A stretch of 64,000 nt of DNA from Ascoidea asiatica (GCA_001600695.1 BCKQ01000004.1:434001-498000), one strand, 5' to 3'; shown: positions 10,221-21,159, numbered from the stretch's first letter. Translations and numbers: made by a program. The notes: generated by a model from the sequence alone, not told the origin.

Positions 10221-12704
10221 TCAAACATTTTTACTAGGCTTTTGAACAATGGAAGAATTATTTTCCTCAGATGTTTGAGCTTTTGCCTCACTGCTGTCTT
10301 TTGATTCTTTTTCTTCATTGTCTTCATTGACTTCATTGTCATCCTTATCATTAAACAATTCAGATTCAAATTTGGATTTTACAGAGCTCTTTTCTTGTTC
10401 TCCAAGCTTACTTTTACTTTTAAAGGTATCTTCAAATTTCTTATCTTGGATTACTTTAGCGCTTTCCCTTGTTTCATCATTATCATTTCCTTTTTTCATT
10501 TTCTTCTTTTCTAATTCAATATCTTTCAAAATTTGCTTGATATATTCCGATGCTAACTCAATTGTTGTTGCTTTACTAGGTGTAATAACTTCTTCTTTCA
10601 TTTGTTTCGGAATTAATTCCCTTAATGAATAAATTGCTTTATTCATTCTATTTCTTCTTTCCTGTTCAGCTACTTTATGAGATGTTTTTTTAGAATTATT
10701 AAATTCTTCAGTAATGATTCCTTTATTAATCATATCAATTAAATTTAGTTGAAGAACATTCATTCCTACATGAGATTTTGCTCTAAAAGTTGAAATATTA
10801 TTCAGATTATTTTTGTTATTCAAATCATTAACATCAACTAAATTATTCAAATTTTTGATATTATTAACGGCATTAAACTTTTGAATATTAAAATTAGATG
10901 AATTTGAAAGATGCTCGATGCTTAAGGGTTGTTTTGGAGCTAAAAATTGTGGTGATTTTGGTGGTTGTGGTTTAATTTTTTGATAATTATGTGCTTGATT
11001 TTCACCAATAGATACTTCACTGTTTTTTAATTCATTTAAATTATTCGTTTCATTGAATTGGTTATCAGGAATATTTTGTGATTTTATGGTACTGGTTAAA
11101 CCTTGCGTTTCAAATAATTTTTTTTTTGATTTTTTATTTGGATCAATTATCTGTGCTTTGTTAGGATTCTGAATTAAAGAATCATTACTTTTTCTAAAAG
11201 TTTGATTTCGAAAAGTAAATTGTTGCTTAAAATTTGAAAATGAAGCTGGTGGTGGTGCTTGATTCAAAGCATTTTCCTGTGTGTTTTCTTGAACATAATT
11301 GTAAGTTTGTGTTTGTTCTTGAACATTACTTGATAATATTTCTATGGGAGATGAATGGTTTGAATTTGAAATTCTTTTGTTACTTTTTTTTTTGGATATT
11401 CTACCAGAAGACTTAATTATTTTATTATTTGATAAGTTTGAATAATCAGAAAATGATTTATTTTTTGGAATTATGAAATTATTGTCAGTTGGTGAGATTT
11501 GATGAATTTGAGTAATATTTGTTGGAGATTGTTCATTTGAATGATTCAAAACAGGTAAAGCAGGTAAAGTTAAAGGTACAAAAGAATCAATTTGACTTTC
11601 ATCTTGACTTTGATTTTGAATCTGATTTTGATATTGAATATTCAAAGTAGGTGATAATAATGGGGTTATAAAAATGCTTGGATCTAATTGATTGTTATTC
11701 TCTATTTGTTTTGAAAAATCATTATAAGGATTATAATTATAATTATCGTTATTATTTAAATTTGTTGTTATGCTGAAAGTATTATTACTAGTATTGATAT
11801 TACTCGTATTAATATTATTAGCATTAATAACATTTTGACTAATATTGGAAGAATTTGAAGGAAGTATGGAATTATAATCAAAAGTTGAATTGAAATCAGA
11901 ATTTAAATTTGAATTTATGAATTGGGATTGGTTTGATAAATCATATGAATTATCTCCAGGATTTATAGTTTCTGAGAAGTTTTGTTTAGAATAATGATTA
12001 TCTAAATATTTATAAACTTCTTTAATACTTAAATCAAAATCTAGACTAAGATTATTATTTGAATTTTCATTTATACTAGAAGTGGTTTTATTAATATTTT
12101 TAGAGCTATTAATGTTATTGAAGTTATTAATGTTATTACCTTGAATAATATTATCCAGATTATTTATATTATTCATATCACTCATAGTGTTTAAAGCAAT
12201 ATCATTCATTGATAAGTTGTTTGAATTCATATTCATTATGTTTATATTATCTATATTATCTATATTATCCATATTATTGATATTATTGCTATTATTGATA
12301 TTATTGATATTATTGGTATTATTATTGTTATCAGTGTCATTAGTGTTGATACTTGTACTTAAATTTAAATATTGAAAATTTGGATGTTGAAATTGATTAG
12401 GGTTAAGATGAAGATGAAAGTTACTATCATTATTTTGATTATTATTTTCAAAATTATCAAGAAGGTCATAATTCGGATTAGGAGCGTTTTGTATATTATT
12501 ATTCAAATTAAGAGGAACATTTGAATCAAAAAATAATTGATTATTATTGATGAAATGGTTATTGTTTTGATCAATGTTACTAACCTTTTCAGATTCATCA
12601 TTATTAAAAGTTTGATTATTATTATTATTAATACTGTTGTTATTTTGATTATAATTATTTTGATAATTCACATTAGTATCTTCATCCGGATTTAGATTTT
12701 CCAT
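10221..12704 (-). CDS. PHO4: bHLH transcription factor of the PHO4/NUC-1 type
   Basis: An 827-residue, strongly Asn-rich protein with one bHLH domain at residues 672-733. The basic region has the His676/Glu680/Arg684 pattern (SHKVAEQERRNR) expected for CACGTG binders. Helix 2 begins PSKATTIELASEYI, which closely resembles Pho4/NUC-1 (PSKATT). Pho4 activates phosphate-starvation genes and is controlled by cyclin/Pho85 phosphorylation and nuclear export. The N-terminal 670 residues are Asn/Ile/Ser low complexity with prion-like composition. Unlike S. cerevisiae Pho4, about 94 charged residues follow the bHLH. Codon use is less AT-extreme than in genes such as LYS9. The family is secure, but PHO4 orthology rather than another class-B bHLH is inference. 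Confidence 0.78.
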   Translation of the reverse strand: MENLNPDEDTNVNYQNNYNQNNNSINNNNNQTFNNDESEKVSNIDQNNNHFINNNQLFFDSNVPLNLNNNIQNAPNPNYDLLDNFENNNQNNDSNFHLHLNPNQFQHPNFQYLNLSTSINTNDTDNNNNTNNINNINNSNNINNMDNIDNIDNINIMNMNSNNLSMNDIALNTMSDMNNINNLDNIIQGNNINNFNNINSSKNINKTTSSINENSNNNLSLDFDLSIKEVYKYLDNHYSKQNFSETINPGDNSYDLSNQSQFINSNLNSDFNSTFDYNSILPSNSSNISQNVINANNINTSNINTSNNTFSITTNLNNNDNYNYNPYNDFSKQIENNNQLDPSIFITPLLSPTLNIQYQNQIQNQSQDESQIDSFVPLTLPALPVLNHSNEQSPTNITQIHQISPTDNNFIIPKNKSFSDYSNLSNNKIIKSSGRISKKKSNKRISNSNHSSPIEILSSNVQEQTQTYNYVQENTQENALNQAPPPASFSNFKQQFTFRNQTFRKSNDSLIQNPNKAQIIDPNKKSKKKLFETQGLTSTIKSQNIPDNQFNETNNLNELKNSEVSIGENQAHNYQKIKPQPPKSPQFLAPKQPLSIEHLSNSSNFNIQKFNAVNNIKNLNNLVDVNDLNNKNNLNNISTFRAKSHVGMNVLQLNLIDMINKGIITEEFNNSKKTSHKVAEQERRNRMNKAIYSLRELIPKQMKEEVITPSKATTIELASEYIKQILKDIELEKKKMKKGNDNDETRESAKVIQDKKFEDTFKSKSKLGEQEKSSVKSKFESELFNDKDDNEVNEDNEEKESKDSSEAKAQTSEENNSSIVQKPSKNV

Positions 12705-14396
12705 TTTTATTCAAGTTTTTTTCATTCCTTTGAGATAAAAAAATAATTTTTTCTTTATTACAGATCACTTAATAAATTTCCCTCTAACAAAAAGGAAAAG
12801 TTATAAAAAATGAAAACAATTAATAACAATTGAAAATTATTGAGAGAATAATTAATGGCTTTTATTGAAAAAAAAAAATAATAAATTGCAATAGATGATT
12901 TTTAAATATATTTCTCATTATTTTTTGAAATTGAAGGTTTGATCTTGAATTTAATCAAGTATTAATAAAGCAAAAAAAAAAAAAAAATATAATAATGGAA
13001 AGAGCAGTTCACATAGTTGATATAGAAATATAAAATTTCTATATTTTCTTTCAAATTCTAAGAATTTTCTCTTTAGTTGAAAAATTCACATAATTCATAT
13101 AAATGACATTCAAGGAAATATGAAATTTAAACTGGAGACAGTGAAATAAAAACTCTAAAATAAGTTTTACGGGAGGAATAATTTTTTTTTATTTTTTATT
13201 TTATGTTCTGTTTTGTTTTTGCTATTAAAAAGAATTTGTCTAAGAGTAATAAAGAAAATTAAATGGAATCAAGTAATAATCATGGTAATGAAACTTAAAA
13301 TGGCATATTACAAGTTATTCAAATCAATCCGATCCAAATACATCTCAATTTCAATTAGGTTAAATATATTTCAATGACTGAAACTAAAATTGTAAATACA
13401 ATAATAACTTAAAGGAAATTGCCTTCTTGGACAATTAAGGCGATGTTCAATTGAAAGGTTTCTCAAAGACTCAAGTATCAATTTAGGTTCCCAGGCCACA
13501 GTGCCAGTCATTGAATGGGTCTTACAGAGTGATAAAGCTGTTTGGCATCTCATCTGATTTATGAGTGGTGGTAAAGCTGGCAGTGGTAGTTTTGCACAGT
13601 TTCTTTTGTACCTCTATTTTTTTCAATATTCACTGTCTCTGAATTTATATTCCTCTTTCTTAATATATCCTCTGGGAACTGGTTTTGCGACACTCGAGAG
13701 TATTTCGGCACTGCTGAAAACGTTGGGGGCATATGCAGAACCAGCCCTGCGGTAATAAAGCATCTGTGCGTGGCTACGCAGCAACAGGGCCCTAGGAGTT
13801 ATAGAAACGGGTATTCCCACCAATGAAATATGTGCTTTGATTCACGTGGCATACTACAGACGTCATCAAAAGCAACAATCTGCGCATTCTACGCCAACGT
13901 TTCCCTGAAAGAACTTGCCAAACTCCAGACTCGACCGGCAACTTCCGACACATTTTCCAGGGCAAATAACTAAATAATATAGGCCAATAATTTATTTAGG
14001 AGAACATATTTGGGACATTATATTACATCCAAGAAACTGGTCTCAATGTTAATATTTTGAGACCATTCTTAAGGGTCTTTACCGGCTTAGTCCCGTGATC
14101 GAGGTTCAAAAAAAAAGGTCTGTTATCAGCTGCTTTTTATCGTCATCGATCACTCACTCAAAAAGGGCTTGGATTTTGATTATAATCATTTTATTATTCT
14201 ATATTTTTATCATTCTATATTTTTATCATTCTATTCACATAAATCAAATTCATGAGCTTTTATAAATTCTGATATTAATCTCAAGGGAAAATAAATCAAT
14301 TAAGATTGCATTTTATTACAAGAATTCAAAGAGATAACTTAGAGAAATAATCTTTAAAATACCCAATATTTAAAAATAAATATAATATTCAAAATA
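12705..14396. promoter_or_regulatory. Divergent promoter region with a GC-rich island (about 13500-14130)
   Basis: Lies between PHO4-like (leftward) and PEP12 (rightward). The first 800 bp are AT-rich with poly-A near 12974. The island from about 13500 contains GCAGTGG (13580-13586), CACGTG (13843-13848) and overlapping short open frames on both strands that show no protein features. From about 14170 it returns to AT-rich, with a repeated ATTCTATATTTTTATC near 14197-14236. The E-box could allow PHO4-type autoregulation, which is inference only. Confidence 0.6.
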
Positions 14397-15461
14397 ATGT
14401 CTTTTAAAGATTCACCATTTTTAAATGATCTTGAAGCTCAAAATAATTCAAATAATTCAAATAATTCAAATAATTCAAATAGTTCAAATAGTTCATATTC
14501 TGATAATCCTTCAAATGGTCAAATAAATCAACAAATAAATCAAGATATAAATAATGAATCATTTAATGAAGATTCTTTTAATAATTTAATTGAAAATATT
14601 TCAAATTTATTATTTGATATTAATAATAATATAGTATCTTTAAAAAAATTTATAAATACATTATCAAATAGAAAAAAACAAATTGATAATTTAAAATCTT
14701 TAAATAATAATAATAATAATTTAAATTCAATACAAAATAGATTATTTCAATTAATTGATCAAACAACAAAAAAATTTAAAATTTTAAATAATTTTAAAAA
14801 AAATTTATCATTAAATTATATTAGTTTTAATGATTTAAATAATTTTAATGATGAAAGTATTAATGATAATCATTTTTTATTAAATAAATCTCAAAATTTC
14901 ACAAAAGAGAAAATTTTATCTGAAATTAAAAATTCTTTTGATTCTTTTCAAATTTTACAAAAACAAATTTCAATAATTTCAAAAGAAATTAATAATGATT
15001 TAAAATCCTCTTTACTACATGATTCAAAAATTCAAACTGATAATAATAATAATAATAATAACAATAACATCAACGAAAATAATAATGAAAATCAAGAATT
15101 AATTCAAAAAAAGAAAAAAAATCAAATTATAGTTGAAGTTGATCCAATAAATCAAGAAGAATTTATACATCAACAAAATTTTATAATTGAAAGAGAAAAT
15201 GAAATTAAAAATATTGAATCTGGTATAAAAGAATTAAATGAGATTTTCATAGATTTAGGTTCAATTGTTAATCAACAAGGTTCTGTACTTGATAGTATTG
15301 AAGCTAATTTATATACTTATTCTGATAATGTTAATGATGCAAGTACTCAATTAAGAAAAGCAAGTTATTATCAAAAAAGATCTCGTTCAAAGCAATTTTG
15401 TTTTCTTATAATCTTAATAATAATCTTATTTTTAATAGTAATAGCTATAGTATTAGGTTAA
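14397..15461 (+). CDS. PEP12: Endosomal/vacuolar Qa-SNARE (syntaxin) PEP12
   Basis: A 354-residue tail-anchored syntaxin. Pep12 is the target SNARE for Golgi-to-late-endosome traffic. The N-terminal half holds an Asn/Ser-rich stretch and an Habc-like helical region (about residues 60-210). The SNARE motif begins around QEEFIHQQNFIIEREN and continues through IESGIKELNEIFIDLGSI and NQQGSVLDSIEAN, with a central glutamine. It ends at RKASYYQKRSRS, directly before a C-terminal TM anchor (about 332-354). The IEREN/IESGIKELNEIF wording is that of the Pep12/syntaxin-7 branch rather than Sso1 or Sed5. It is longer than S. cerevisiae Pep12 (288 residues) because of the low-complexity inserts. VAM3 would be the alternative. 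Confidence 0.87.
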   Translation: MSFKDSPFLNDLEAQNNSNNSNNSNNSNSSNSSYSDNPSNGQINQQINQDINNESFNEDSFNNLIENISNLLFDINNNIVSLKKFINTLSNRKKQIDNLKSLNNNNNNLNSIQNRLFQLIDQTTKKFKILNNFKKNLSLNYISFNDLNNFNDESINDNHFLLNKSQNFTKEKILSEIKNSFDSFQILQKQISIISKEINNDLKSSLLHDSKIQTDNNNNNNNNNINENNNENQELIQKKKKNQIIVEVDPINQEEFIHQQNFIIERENEIKNIESGIKELNEIFIDLGSIVNQQGSVLDSIEANLYTYSDNVNDASTQLRKASYYQKRSRSKQFCFLIILIIILFLIVIAIVLG

Positions 15462-15553
15462 TCATTAAGTTATTCTTTTCGAAAAAATTATTCATTTATT
15501 TATAATACAAAAGTTTAATCATTTAATATATTGGAGTAAATATAGACCATTTC

Positions 15554-17743
15554 TTACCACCTTCTTTTATTACTTGTGAATGAAAGTCCAATTAATATAG
15601 ATGTTGCAAGTGCAATAAGTGCACCAGGAAGTAAAAGTCCATTTGGTATTCCTTGAATATATTGATCATCATGATTTCTTCTTAATCGTTTTTTTTTATT
15701 TAATCTCATTGGATTTTCATTATCATTATTAATTTCATTTTCATCTTCATTACTATTATTATTATTGTTGTTGTTATTAATTTCATCAATATTAAACTTT
15801 TTAGGATGAATTTCATGAATAGAAGATTTTGCTGAATGTATATTATTAATTTTATAACCTTTTAATATTCTTTCAACAGAATCATGAGGGTTATGAATAA
15901 ATAAATCTGTTTTTTTTTCATCAATTTTTTTCGTTATTGTAATACAATCAATTAAATCTTGATCTGTTGTTATTGATATTAAATCATTTTCATCATCAAG
16001 ATAAGAAATTGAAAAATTATCTTTTCCACCAATTGAAGAAAAATCATTTTCAAATAATTTTCCAATTATTAATTTTCTTAAATTTTCTACACCTTCATTT
16101 GAATCTTGAATAGTAATTCTATGAACTCTTCCTGTAGATGATTTAAATTTAAAGCAACAAGAAGTATTTTTTTTCTTTTCATTTTCTTTTTCAACTTCTT
16201 TTTCAAGTTGTTTATTTTTTTGTTTATCATTATCATGATCATTATTATATTTCAATTTATCTTCAGTAATTGGAGAATTAAGACCTGGAGTAGTATTTGT
16301 ATCAGTATGTTTTAATAAATAATTTGAATGAGTTTGACTTCCAACAGCAGATAAAGAATCAACAGATCTTAAATTTCTCATATTAAATTCATCTAATTCA
16401 GTTTGAGAAGTTGTTGCAAGATCTCCAGGTATTGAATTTGAATCAATAAAAGTATCTGAATTTAAAGATTCATTATCATCTAATGAAGACCAAAATCTAT
16501 TCCAAAGTATACCTTGATTTGGATCATTATTTGGAGAATTTTTAATATTTTCATTATTTTGATTAAGATTATTTTGTAATAAATCATTTTGATTTGAATT
16601 TTGATTTAAATTTTGATTAAAATTTTGAATTTGATTAGATTCTATACTTTGAAGATGACTTAAAGCAGCATAAGTTAATTTTAAAACATCAACAATACCA
16701 ATAATCTCACCATTTTCAACAACAGGTAAATTTAGATATCTACCTTCATACATTTGTCTTAAAGCTTCATGAATTGAAGTTGAGATTGTAGCAACATCAG
16801 GAGATGGAGTCATAACTCTACAAATTGAAGTTGTTTTTGGATCCAAACCAACAGAAATTACTCTTAAAACAATATCTTTTGAAGTAAAAATTCCAACAAC
16901 AGGAGCAGAATCTTGTTCATTAATTAAAGATTGATCATCTTTAACTAAAACTGCAGTTGTTTTATAAGATTTCATTAAAATATAAGCATCAAAAACTGTT
17001 GATTTTACACCAACATAAACAGGAATTGTTGAAGAATCATTTAAAATTGAATTTAAAGTTGGTACAGCTTTTTTTAAAGATTCAAAATATTTTATAACTT
17101 GTAAAGGTTGTTGATTTAAATTAATTTCTGAATTTATATTTTCCATTGCATCAAATAATTTTTTTGAAGCATCATATTTTTTTTCTAATTTTTTCATTGC
17201 TTCTATATAACATTTTGTTATATCAATTACACCAACAATTGTTTGATTATCAGGACCAAGATTTGATAAAATTGGTAAATGTCTAAAATTTTTTTTAACC
17301 ATTAAATTTAAAGCATCATTAATCATATAATCACTTGTTGCACACATTGGATTTTTAGTCATAATTTGATCAATTGATAAAGAAGAAAAAGAATTTGAAT
17401 AACCAATAGAAAAAGCTAAATCTTTTGCAGTTAAAATTCCAGATAATAAATCATTTGAACAAACTAAAATACAATTTTCTCTATGAGAAGTCATTAATTG
17501 ACAAGCAATTTTTACACTTGTTTTTTCATCACAAAATAAAGGTAATTTTGGTTTTAAAGATAATACAGTACCTGGATTTGATTTTTTATTATTTAAAAAT
17601 TTTGATTTTGATTTATTTGAATTTCTTGAAATTGATTTTTTTGAATTTTCTAATTTACGACGTATTGCTTCATCTTTTTTTTTTCTACTATTTGAAGATA
17701 TTGAAGAATTTATTTCATTTCTTTTTGAATTTCTTGAAGACAT
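15554..17743 (-). CDS. CBS/PB1-domain membrane protein, MUG70-like
   Basis: A 729-residue protein with four CBS repeats in two pairs (about residues 60-170 and 235-360; PGTVLSLKPKLPLF opens the first). A PB1 domain follows at about 525-620 (SSTGRVHRITIQDSNEG and SYLDDENDLISITTDQDL). There is an Asn/Glu/basic linker and a C-terminal TM segment (LLPGALIALATSILIGLSF, about 701-720). This architecture and length match S. pombe Mug70, which was named for meiotic up-regulation. CBS pairs usually bind adenosine nucleotides, and PB1 domains pair with other PB1 proteins. Cdc24 in this window also ends in PB1. The biochemical role is unknown. It converges with PEP12, with only 92 bp between the stops. 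Confidence 0.85.
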   Translation of the reverse strand: MSSRNSKRNEINSSISSNSRKKKDEAIRRKLENSKKSISRNSNKSKSKFLNNKKSNPGTVLSLKPKLPLFCDEKTSVKIACQLMTSHRENCILVCSNDLLSGILTAKDLAFSIGYSNSFSSLSIDQIMTKNPMCATSDYMINDALNLMVKKNFRHLPILSNLGPDNQTIVGVIDITKCYIEAMKKLEKKYDASKKLFDAMENINSEINLNQQPLQVIKYFESLKKAVPTLNSILNDSSTIPVYVGVKSTVFDAYILMKSYKTTAVLVKDDQSLINEQDSAPVVGIFTSKDIVLRVISVGLDPKTTSICRVMTPSPDVATISTSIHEALRQMYEGRYLNLPVVENGEIIGIVDVLKLTYAALSHLQSIESNQIQNFNQNLNQNSNQNDLLQNNLNQNNENIKNSPNNDPNQGILWNRFWSSLDDNESLNSDTFIDSNSIPGDLATTSQTELDEFNMRNLRSVDSLSAVGSQTHSNYLLKHTDTNTTPGLNSPITEDKLKYNNDHDNDKQKNKQLEKEVEKENEKKKNTSCCFKFKSSTGRVHRITIQDSNEGVENLRKLIIGKLFENDFSSIGGKDNFSISYLDDENDLISITTDQDLIDCITITKKIDEKKTDLFIHNPHDSVERILKGYKINNIHSAKSSIHEIHPKKFNIDEINNNNNNNNSNEDENEINNDNENPMRLNKKKRLRRNHDDQYIQGIPNGLLLPGALIALATSILIGLSFTSNKRRW

Positions 17744-18278
17744 TTATATAATATATTAATTATTTTTAATTCTAAATTATTATTAATTATTATTGATTGT
17801 GAATAAAATGAATGATGTTAATAAAATAAATAGGTTTTGAAAAAAAAAAAAAAAGTATAAAAAATGATAATAATTAGTAATAAATGTTAATCTTTAAATT
17901 AATGAATTTGAGTATAAAAGTTGTAAAGTTATAAAGCTGTAAAGTTGTAAAGTAGTAAAGTTTTAAAATTTAAGAGAATTTTTGTTTACCTTTTTTAAAT
18001 TTAAATGAAGTTCAAATAGATAAATAAAGAGATTTATAAAAGAATATTTAATTCATAAGTTTTTAAAATAAACTTGGAGTAAATATTTATCATATTCTTA
18101 GATCTTAATTCTTAACTTGTAATTCTTAGATTATAATTATAATTCTTAGTTTTTTGTTTTTACTTGATATTGAAAGAGATCAGAAATTGATTGATTGTGA
18201 TCCAAAGAAGTAAGATGCAATATGCAAACCAGATCAGTATCTTAGATCAATACGAGAACTGACTAAGAATTCTGATCA

Positions 18279-18345
18279 CTTCTTCACTTCTTCACTTCTT
18301 CACTTCTTCATTTCTTCATTTCTTCATTTCCTCGTCTTTTGAGAT
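18279..18345. repeat. (CTTCTTCA)n tandem repeat
   Basis: Several 8-bp units of CTTCTTCA, degenerating to CTTCATTT toward the 3' end, read directly. Polypyrimidine simple repeat about 540 bp upstream of the MUG70-like start. Confidence 0.85.
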
Positions 18346-18426
18346 AAACATCAACAGACCTTTTTTTGTAAATTTCTGGTTTTCTGCAATTTTGTGTAAT
18401 CTCAAAAACAACACACAAAAAAAGAT

Positions 18427-18489
18427 GACGCGTTTGGAAGCCGAGCAGCCGAGCAGCCGGCGACTGCGCAGCTCGCGAAACAACGCGTC
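18427..18489. promoter_or_regulatory. Inverted pair of MluI cell-cycle boxes (ACGCGT) in a GC micro-island
   Basis: GACGCGTT (18427-18434) and AACGCGTC (18482-18489) form a perfect inverted 8-bp pair. Between them GCCGAGCA is tandemly repeated. ACGCGT is the core of MCB elements bound by the MBF complex. The nearest downstream gene start is MUG70-like (minus strand, about 700 bp away). A function in cell-cycle or meiotic timing is inference. Confidence 0.45.
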
Positions 18490-18631
18490 GTGTTTACCTT
18501 TGTCCCGATTCGGACATTGTTTTTTTTAAAAAAATATAAAGTCTATTATTTAGAGTCTATTTTATTTATATGAATGTATTTAGTATTTATTTACAAGTGA
18601 TTTAAAGAATGTAAAGATTGATTATTTTTTA

Positions 18632-20617
18632 TCATTTGGTTTTATTTAAATTTGGATTATATTCATCAGGATCTGGAATTCTTTGTTTAATTCTAATTAA
18701 AGGAAAATCACCAGAATAATTAACATTATTACCATATGAGAAATCATTACCAATTTTTATAAAATTTATATTTCTTTTATTTTTATCAACATTAATTCTA
18801 TCTAAGATTTTATTTGATAAGTTTGGTATTATAGGTTGTAATAAGATTGAAGTAATTCTTATAGTTTCACAAGTTAAAAAAATTATTAAATCTTGAAATT
18901 CAATAATTTCTAAGTTATTATTGGTAGTAGTAGTGTTGATATTTGAATATTTCCAAGGTTCTGATTTTTGAAATAAATTATTTGAAATATTTATAATTAA
19001 CCAAAATTCTTTAATTAATTCTGCAGTATTAAATTCAATCATATTTTTATCAAATTTTTCAAATAAATTATTTAAATTTAATTCAAGATTTTTAATTAAT
19101 AAATTTATTTCTTCAGTTATATATTTATTATTTTTATAAAAATTTAAATTAGTTAAAGTTGAATTTGAATTTGAATTTGAATTAAGGATAATCTTTGAAT
19201 GAATATTATTTAAAGAATTTTTAATATTAAATTTTTTACCACAAACTCTCATTAATAAATTTGAATATTTACTTAAAATCATTTCTCTTGAATTAAATAA
19301 AGAAATTTCATTAAAATCACCATCTTTTTCTAAAATTGAAATTTCAGATAAATAAAATCTTAAAGAATCTATACCATAATAATTTATAATTTTTATTGGA
19401 TCAATAACATTACCAATAGATTTTGACATTTTAATACCATTTAATAACCAATGAGAATGAATAATAATTTGTTTTGGTAAAATAATATTATTTGATTTTA
19501 AAAAAGCTAACCAATAAATTGAATGAAATCTAATAATTTCTTTACCAATTATATGAATTGGAGGCCAAATTTTATTTAAATTTGGATTTAAATTTGGATA
19601 ATTTATTAAAGTTAAATAATTTATTAAAGCATCAAACCAAACATAAATTGATTGAGAATTATCATTTGGTACAGGTATACCCCATTTTAATCTTTTTGAA
19701 GGTCTTGAAATACTTAAATCATTAAAAGAACCTAATTTTTGAATATCATTAATTAATTGTAATTGTTTTGAGAATGGTTTAATAAAATTTTTATTATTAT
19801 TATTTTTTAAAAAATTTAAAATAAATTTATAAAATTTACTTAATTTAAAATAATAATTTATTTCACTTTGATAATTAACTTCAGTTCCAGTTTCTTTTGA
19901 AATATAAATATATTTTATAGGTGAATTTAAAATTTTTTTTTTAATTATTTGATTTTCAGTATAAAAAGTTTCATCAGAAATTGAATACCAACCATTATGA
20001 TTTTTTTTATAAATTAAATTTTTTTCAATTAATTTTAACCAAAAATATTGTACAGAATTATAATGATTTTTATCAGTTGTTCTAATAAATTTATCATAAT
20101 TTATATTTGAAATTTTTGCTAAATTTTTAAATTTTAAACTTAAATCATCAACAAATTTTTTAGTTTTATTATAATCAAATTCATTATTATTATTATTATT
20201 TGAAAGATAATATTTTGAATTCATTGAAGCTAATTGAACTTTTAAACCATGTTCATCAGTACCTGTAGTAAAATAAGTTTTTTTACCTTTTAATAATTCC
20301 CATCTATTTCTTATATCACATAATAACATTGAATATAAATGACCAATATGTGGAGCAGCATTAACATAAAAAATTGGAGTTGTAATATAAAATACATCAT
20401 CTTTGGGGTTATTATCTTCAATGTTATTATCTTCGAGGTTATCATTTAAATTATCATTATTCTCTGTTTCTTGTTCTTTTAAAATGGTATTTGATTCAAT
20501 ATTAGATATAAATCTTGAAGAAAATATGAATTTTGATGAGTGCTTTAAAGAGTAAATTGAGGAATTTAAGAAAGATGAATGTAACCTTGAATTAACAATG
20601 GAAATGAATCTTAACAT
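18632..20617 (-). CDS. MSM1: Mitochondrial methionyl-tRNA synthetase
   Basis: A 661-residue class I aminoacyl-tRNA synthetase that charges mitochondrial tRNA-Met. The basic, Ser/Phe-rich N-terminus fits a mitochondrial presequence. The catalytic start TTPIFYVNAAPHIGH (HIGH motif near residue 88) is followed by YFTTGTDEHGLKVQ. The second ATP-site motif KMSKSIGN lies near residue 396. The anticodon-binding helical domain (QKSEPWKY) completes the enzyme. A Leu/Asn/Ser low-complexity insert (NSNSNSNSTL) lies between the catalytic and helical domains. No zinc-knuckle cysteine pairs stand out. It is divergently transcribed from LYS9. The start is the ATG at 20615-20617, upstream of the presequence. 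Confidence 0.95.
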   Translation of the reverse strand: MLRFISIVNSRLHSSFLNSSIYSLKHSSKFIFSSRFISNIESNTILKEQETENNDNLNDNLEDNNIEDNNPKDDVFYITTPIFYVNAAPHIGHLYSMLLCDIRNRWELLKGKKTYFTTGTDEHGLKVQLASMNSKYYLSNNNNNNEFDYNKTKKFVDDLSLKFKNLAKISNINYDKFIRTTDKNHYNSVQYFWLKLIEKNLIYKKNHNGWYSISDETFYTENQIIKKKILNSPIKYIYISKETGTEVNYQSEINYYFKLSKFYKFILNFLKNNNNKNFIKPFSKQLQLINDIQKLGSFNDLSISRPSKRLKWGIPVPNDNSQSIYVWFDALINYLTLINYPNLNPNLNKIWPPIHIIGKEIIRFHSIYWLAFLKSNNIILPKQIIIHSHWLLNGIKMSKSIGNVIDPIKIINYYGIDSLRFYLSEISILEKDGDFNEISLFNSREMILSKYSNLLMRVCGKKFNIKNSLNNIHSKIILNSNSNSNSTLTNLNFYKNNKYITEEINLLIKNLELNLNNLFEKFDKNMIEFNTAELIKEFWLIINISNNLFQKSEPWKYSNINTTTTNNNLEIIEFQDLIIFLTCETIRITSILLQPIIPNLSNKILDRINVDKNKRNINFIKIGNDFSYGNNVNYSGDFPLIRIKQRIPDPDEYNPNLNKTK

Positions 20618-20903
20618 GATTCATTATATAATGATTAATAAGCACTATCAAATTAGTATCAACTTTATCAAATGCATTGTCAACCATCAACCATCAACCA
20701 TCAACTATCAATCATCGATTCAAAATTTACAATTATCAGAAGTTGAAGACTTTGAATTCAACATTCAACATTTGACATTTAACATTTAACAGAAAGAGAG
20801 AAAGAGAAAGAGAATGAGAATGAGAGTAGTGACAAGACCCGTGAAAGTGGCGTTGAAATGCGATACAGCCCTGATTGAAGAAGAGAGAAATAAAGCCCTG
20901 GCA

Positions 20904-20952
20904 ACAAATAACAAATAGCAAATAACAAATAACAAATAACAAATAACAAATA
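20904..20952. repeat. (CAAATAA)n tandem repeat
   Basis: Seven-base units, mostly CAAATAA with one CAAATAG variant inside the array, about six or seven copies. Simple sequence repeat in the MSM1/LYS9 intergenic region. Confidence 0.85.
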
Positions 20953-21159
20953 GTTCTACCGTTGGGTACCATTGCCATCGATTACTGCTGCAGAGAGTGA
21001 GTTGTGTTGTTTCGTGGCCCTGTTCAGGCCTGCGAGTGTTTCCATTGGTTTCTTCTTGGTGTTTCTGGTTGTTTCTGGTTGTTTTCGGTGATTTCCAGCG
21101 GCGGAAAGCGAACTCCGCCGCCGGTTGTTCGGTTTCGTGCCCGGTTTCTGCTCCTGCTG

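Larger units (their letters stand above)
17744..18631. promoter_or_regulatory. MUG70-like promoter region with a GC micro-island
   Basis: AT-rich DNA upstream of the MUG70-like start. It contains TTGTAAAG-type repeats (about 17925-17960) and a (CTTCTTCA)n tract at about 18279-18345. A sharp GC micro-island lies at about 18424-18500 (38 of 60 bases in 18421-18480). The micro-island carries inverted ACGCGT sites. The 3' flank of MSM1 follows. Confidence 0.6.

Noticed and set aside
13371-13823. Three 60-70 codon open frames upstream of PEP12
   Set aside because: Mutually overlapping, no protein features, and located inside a GC island between divergent promoters.
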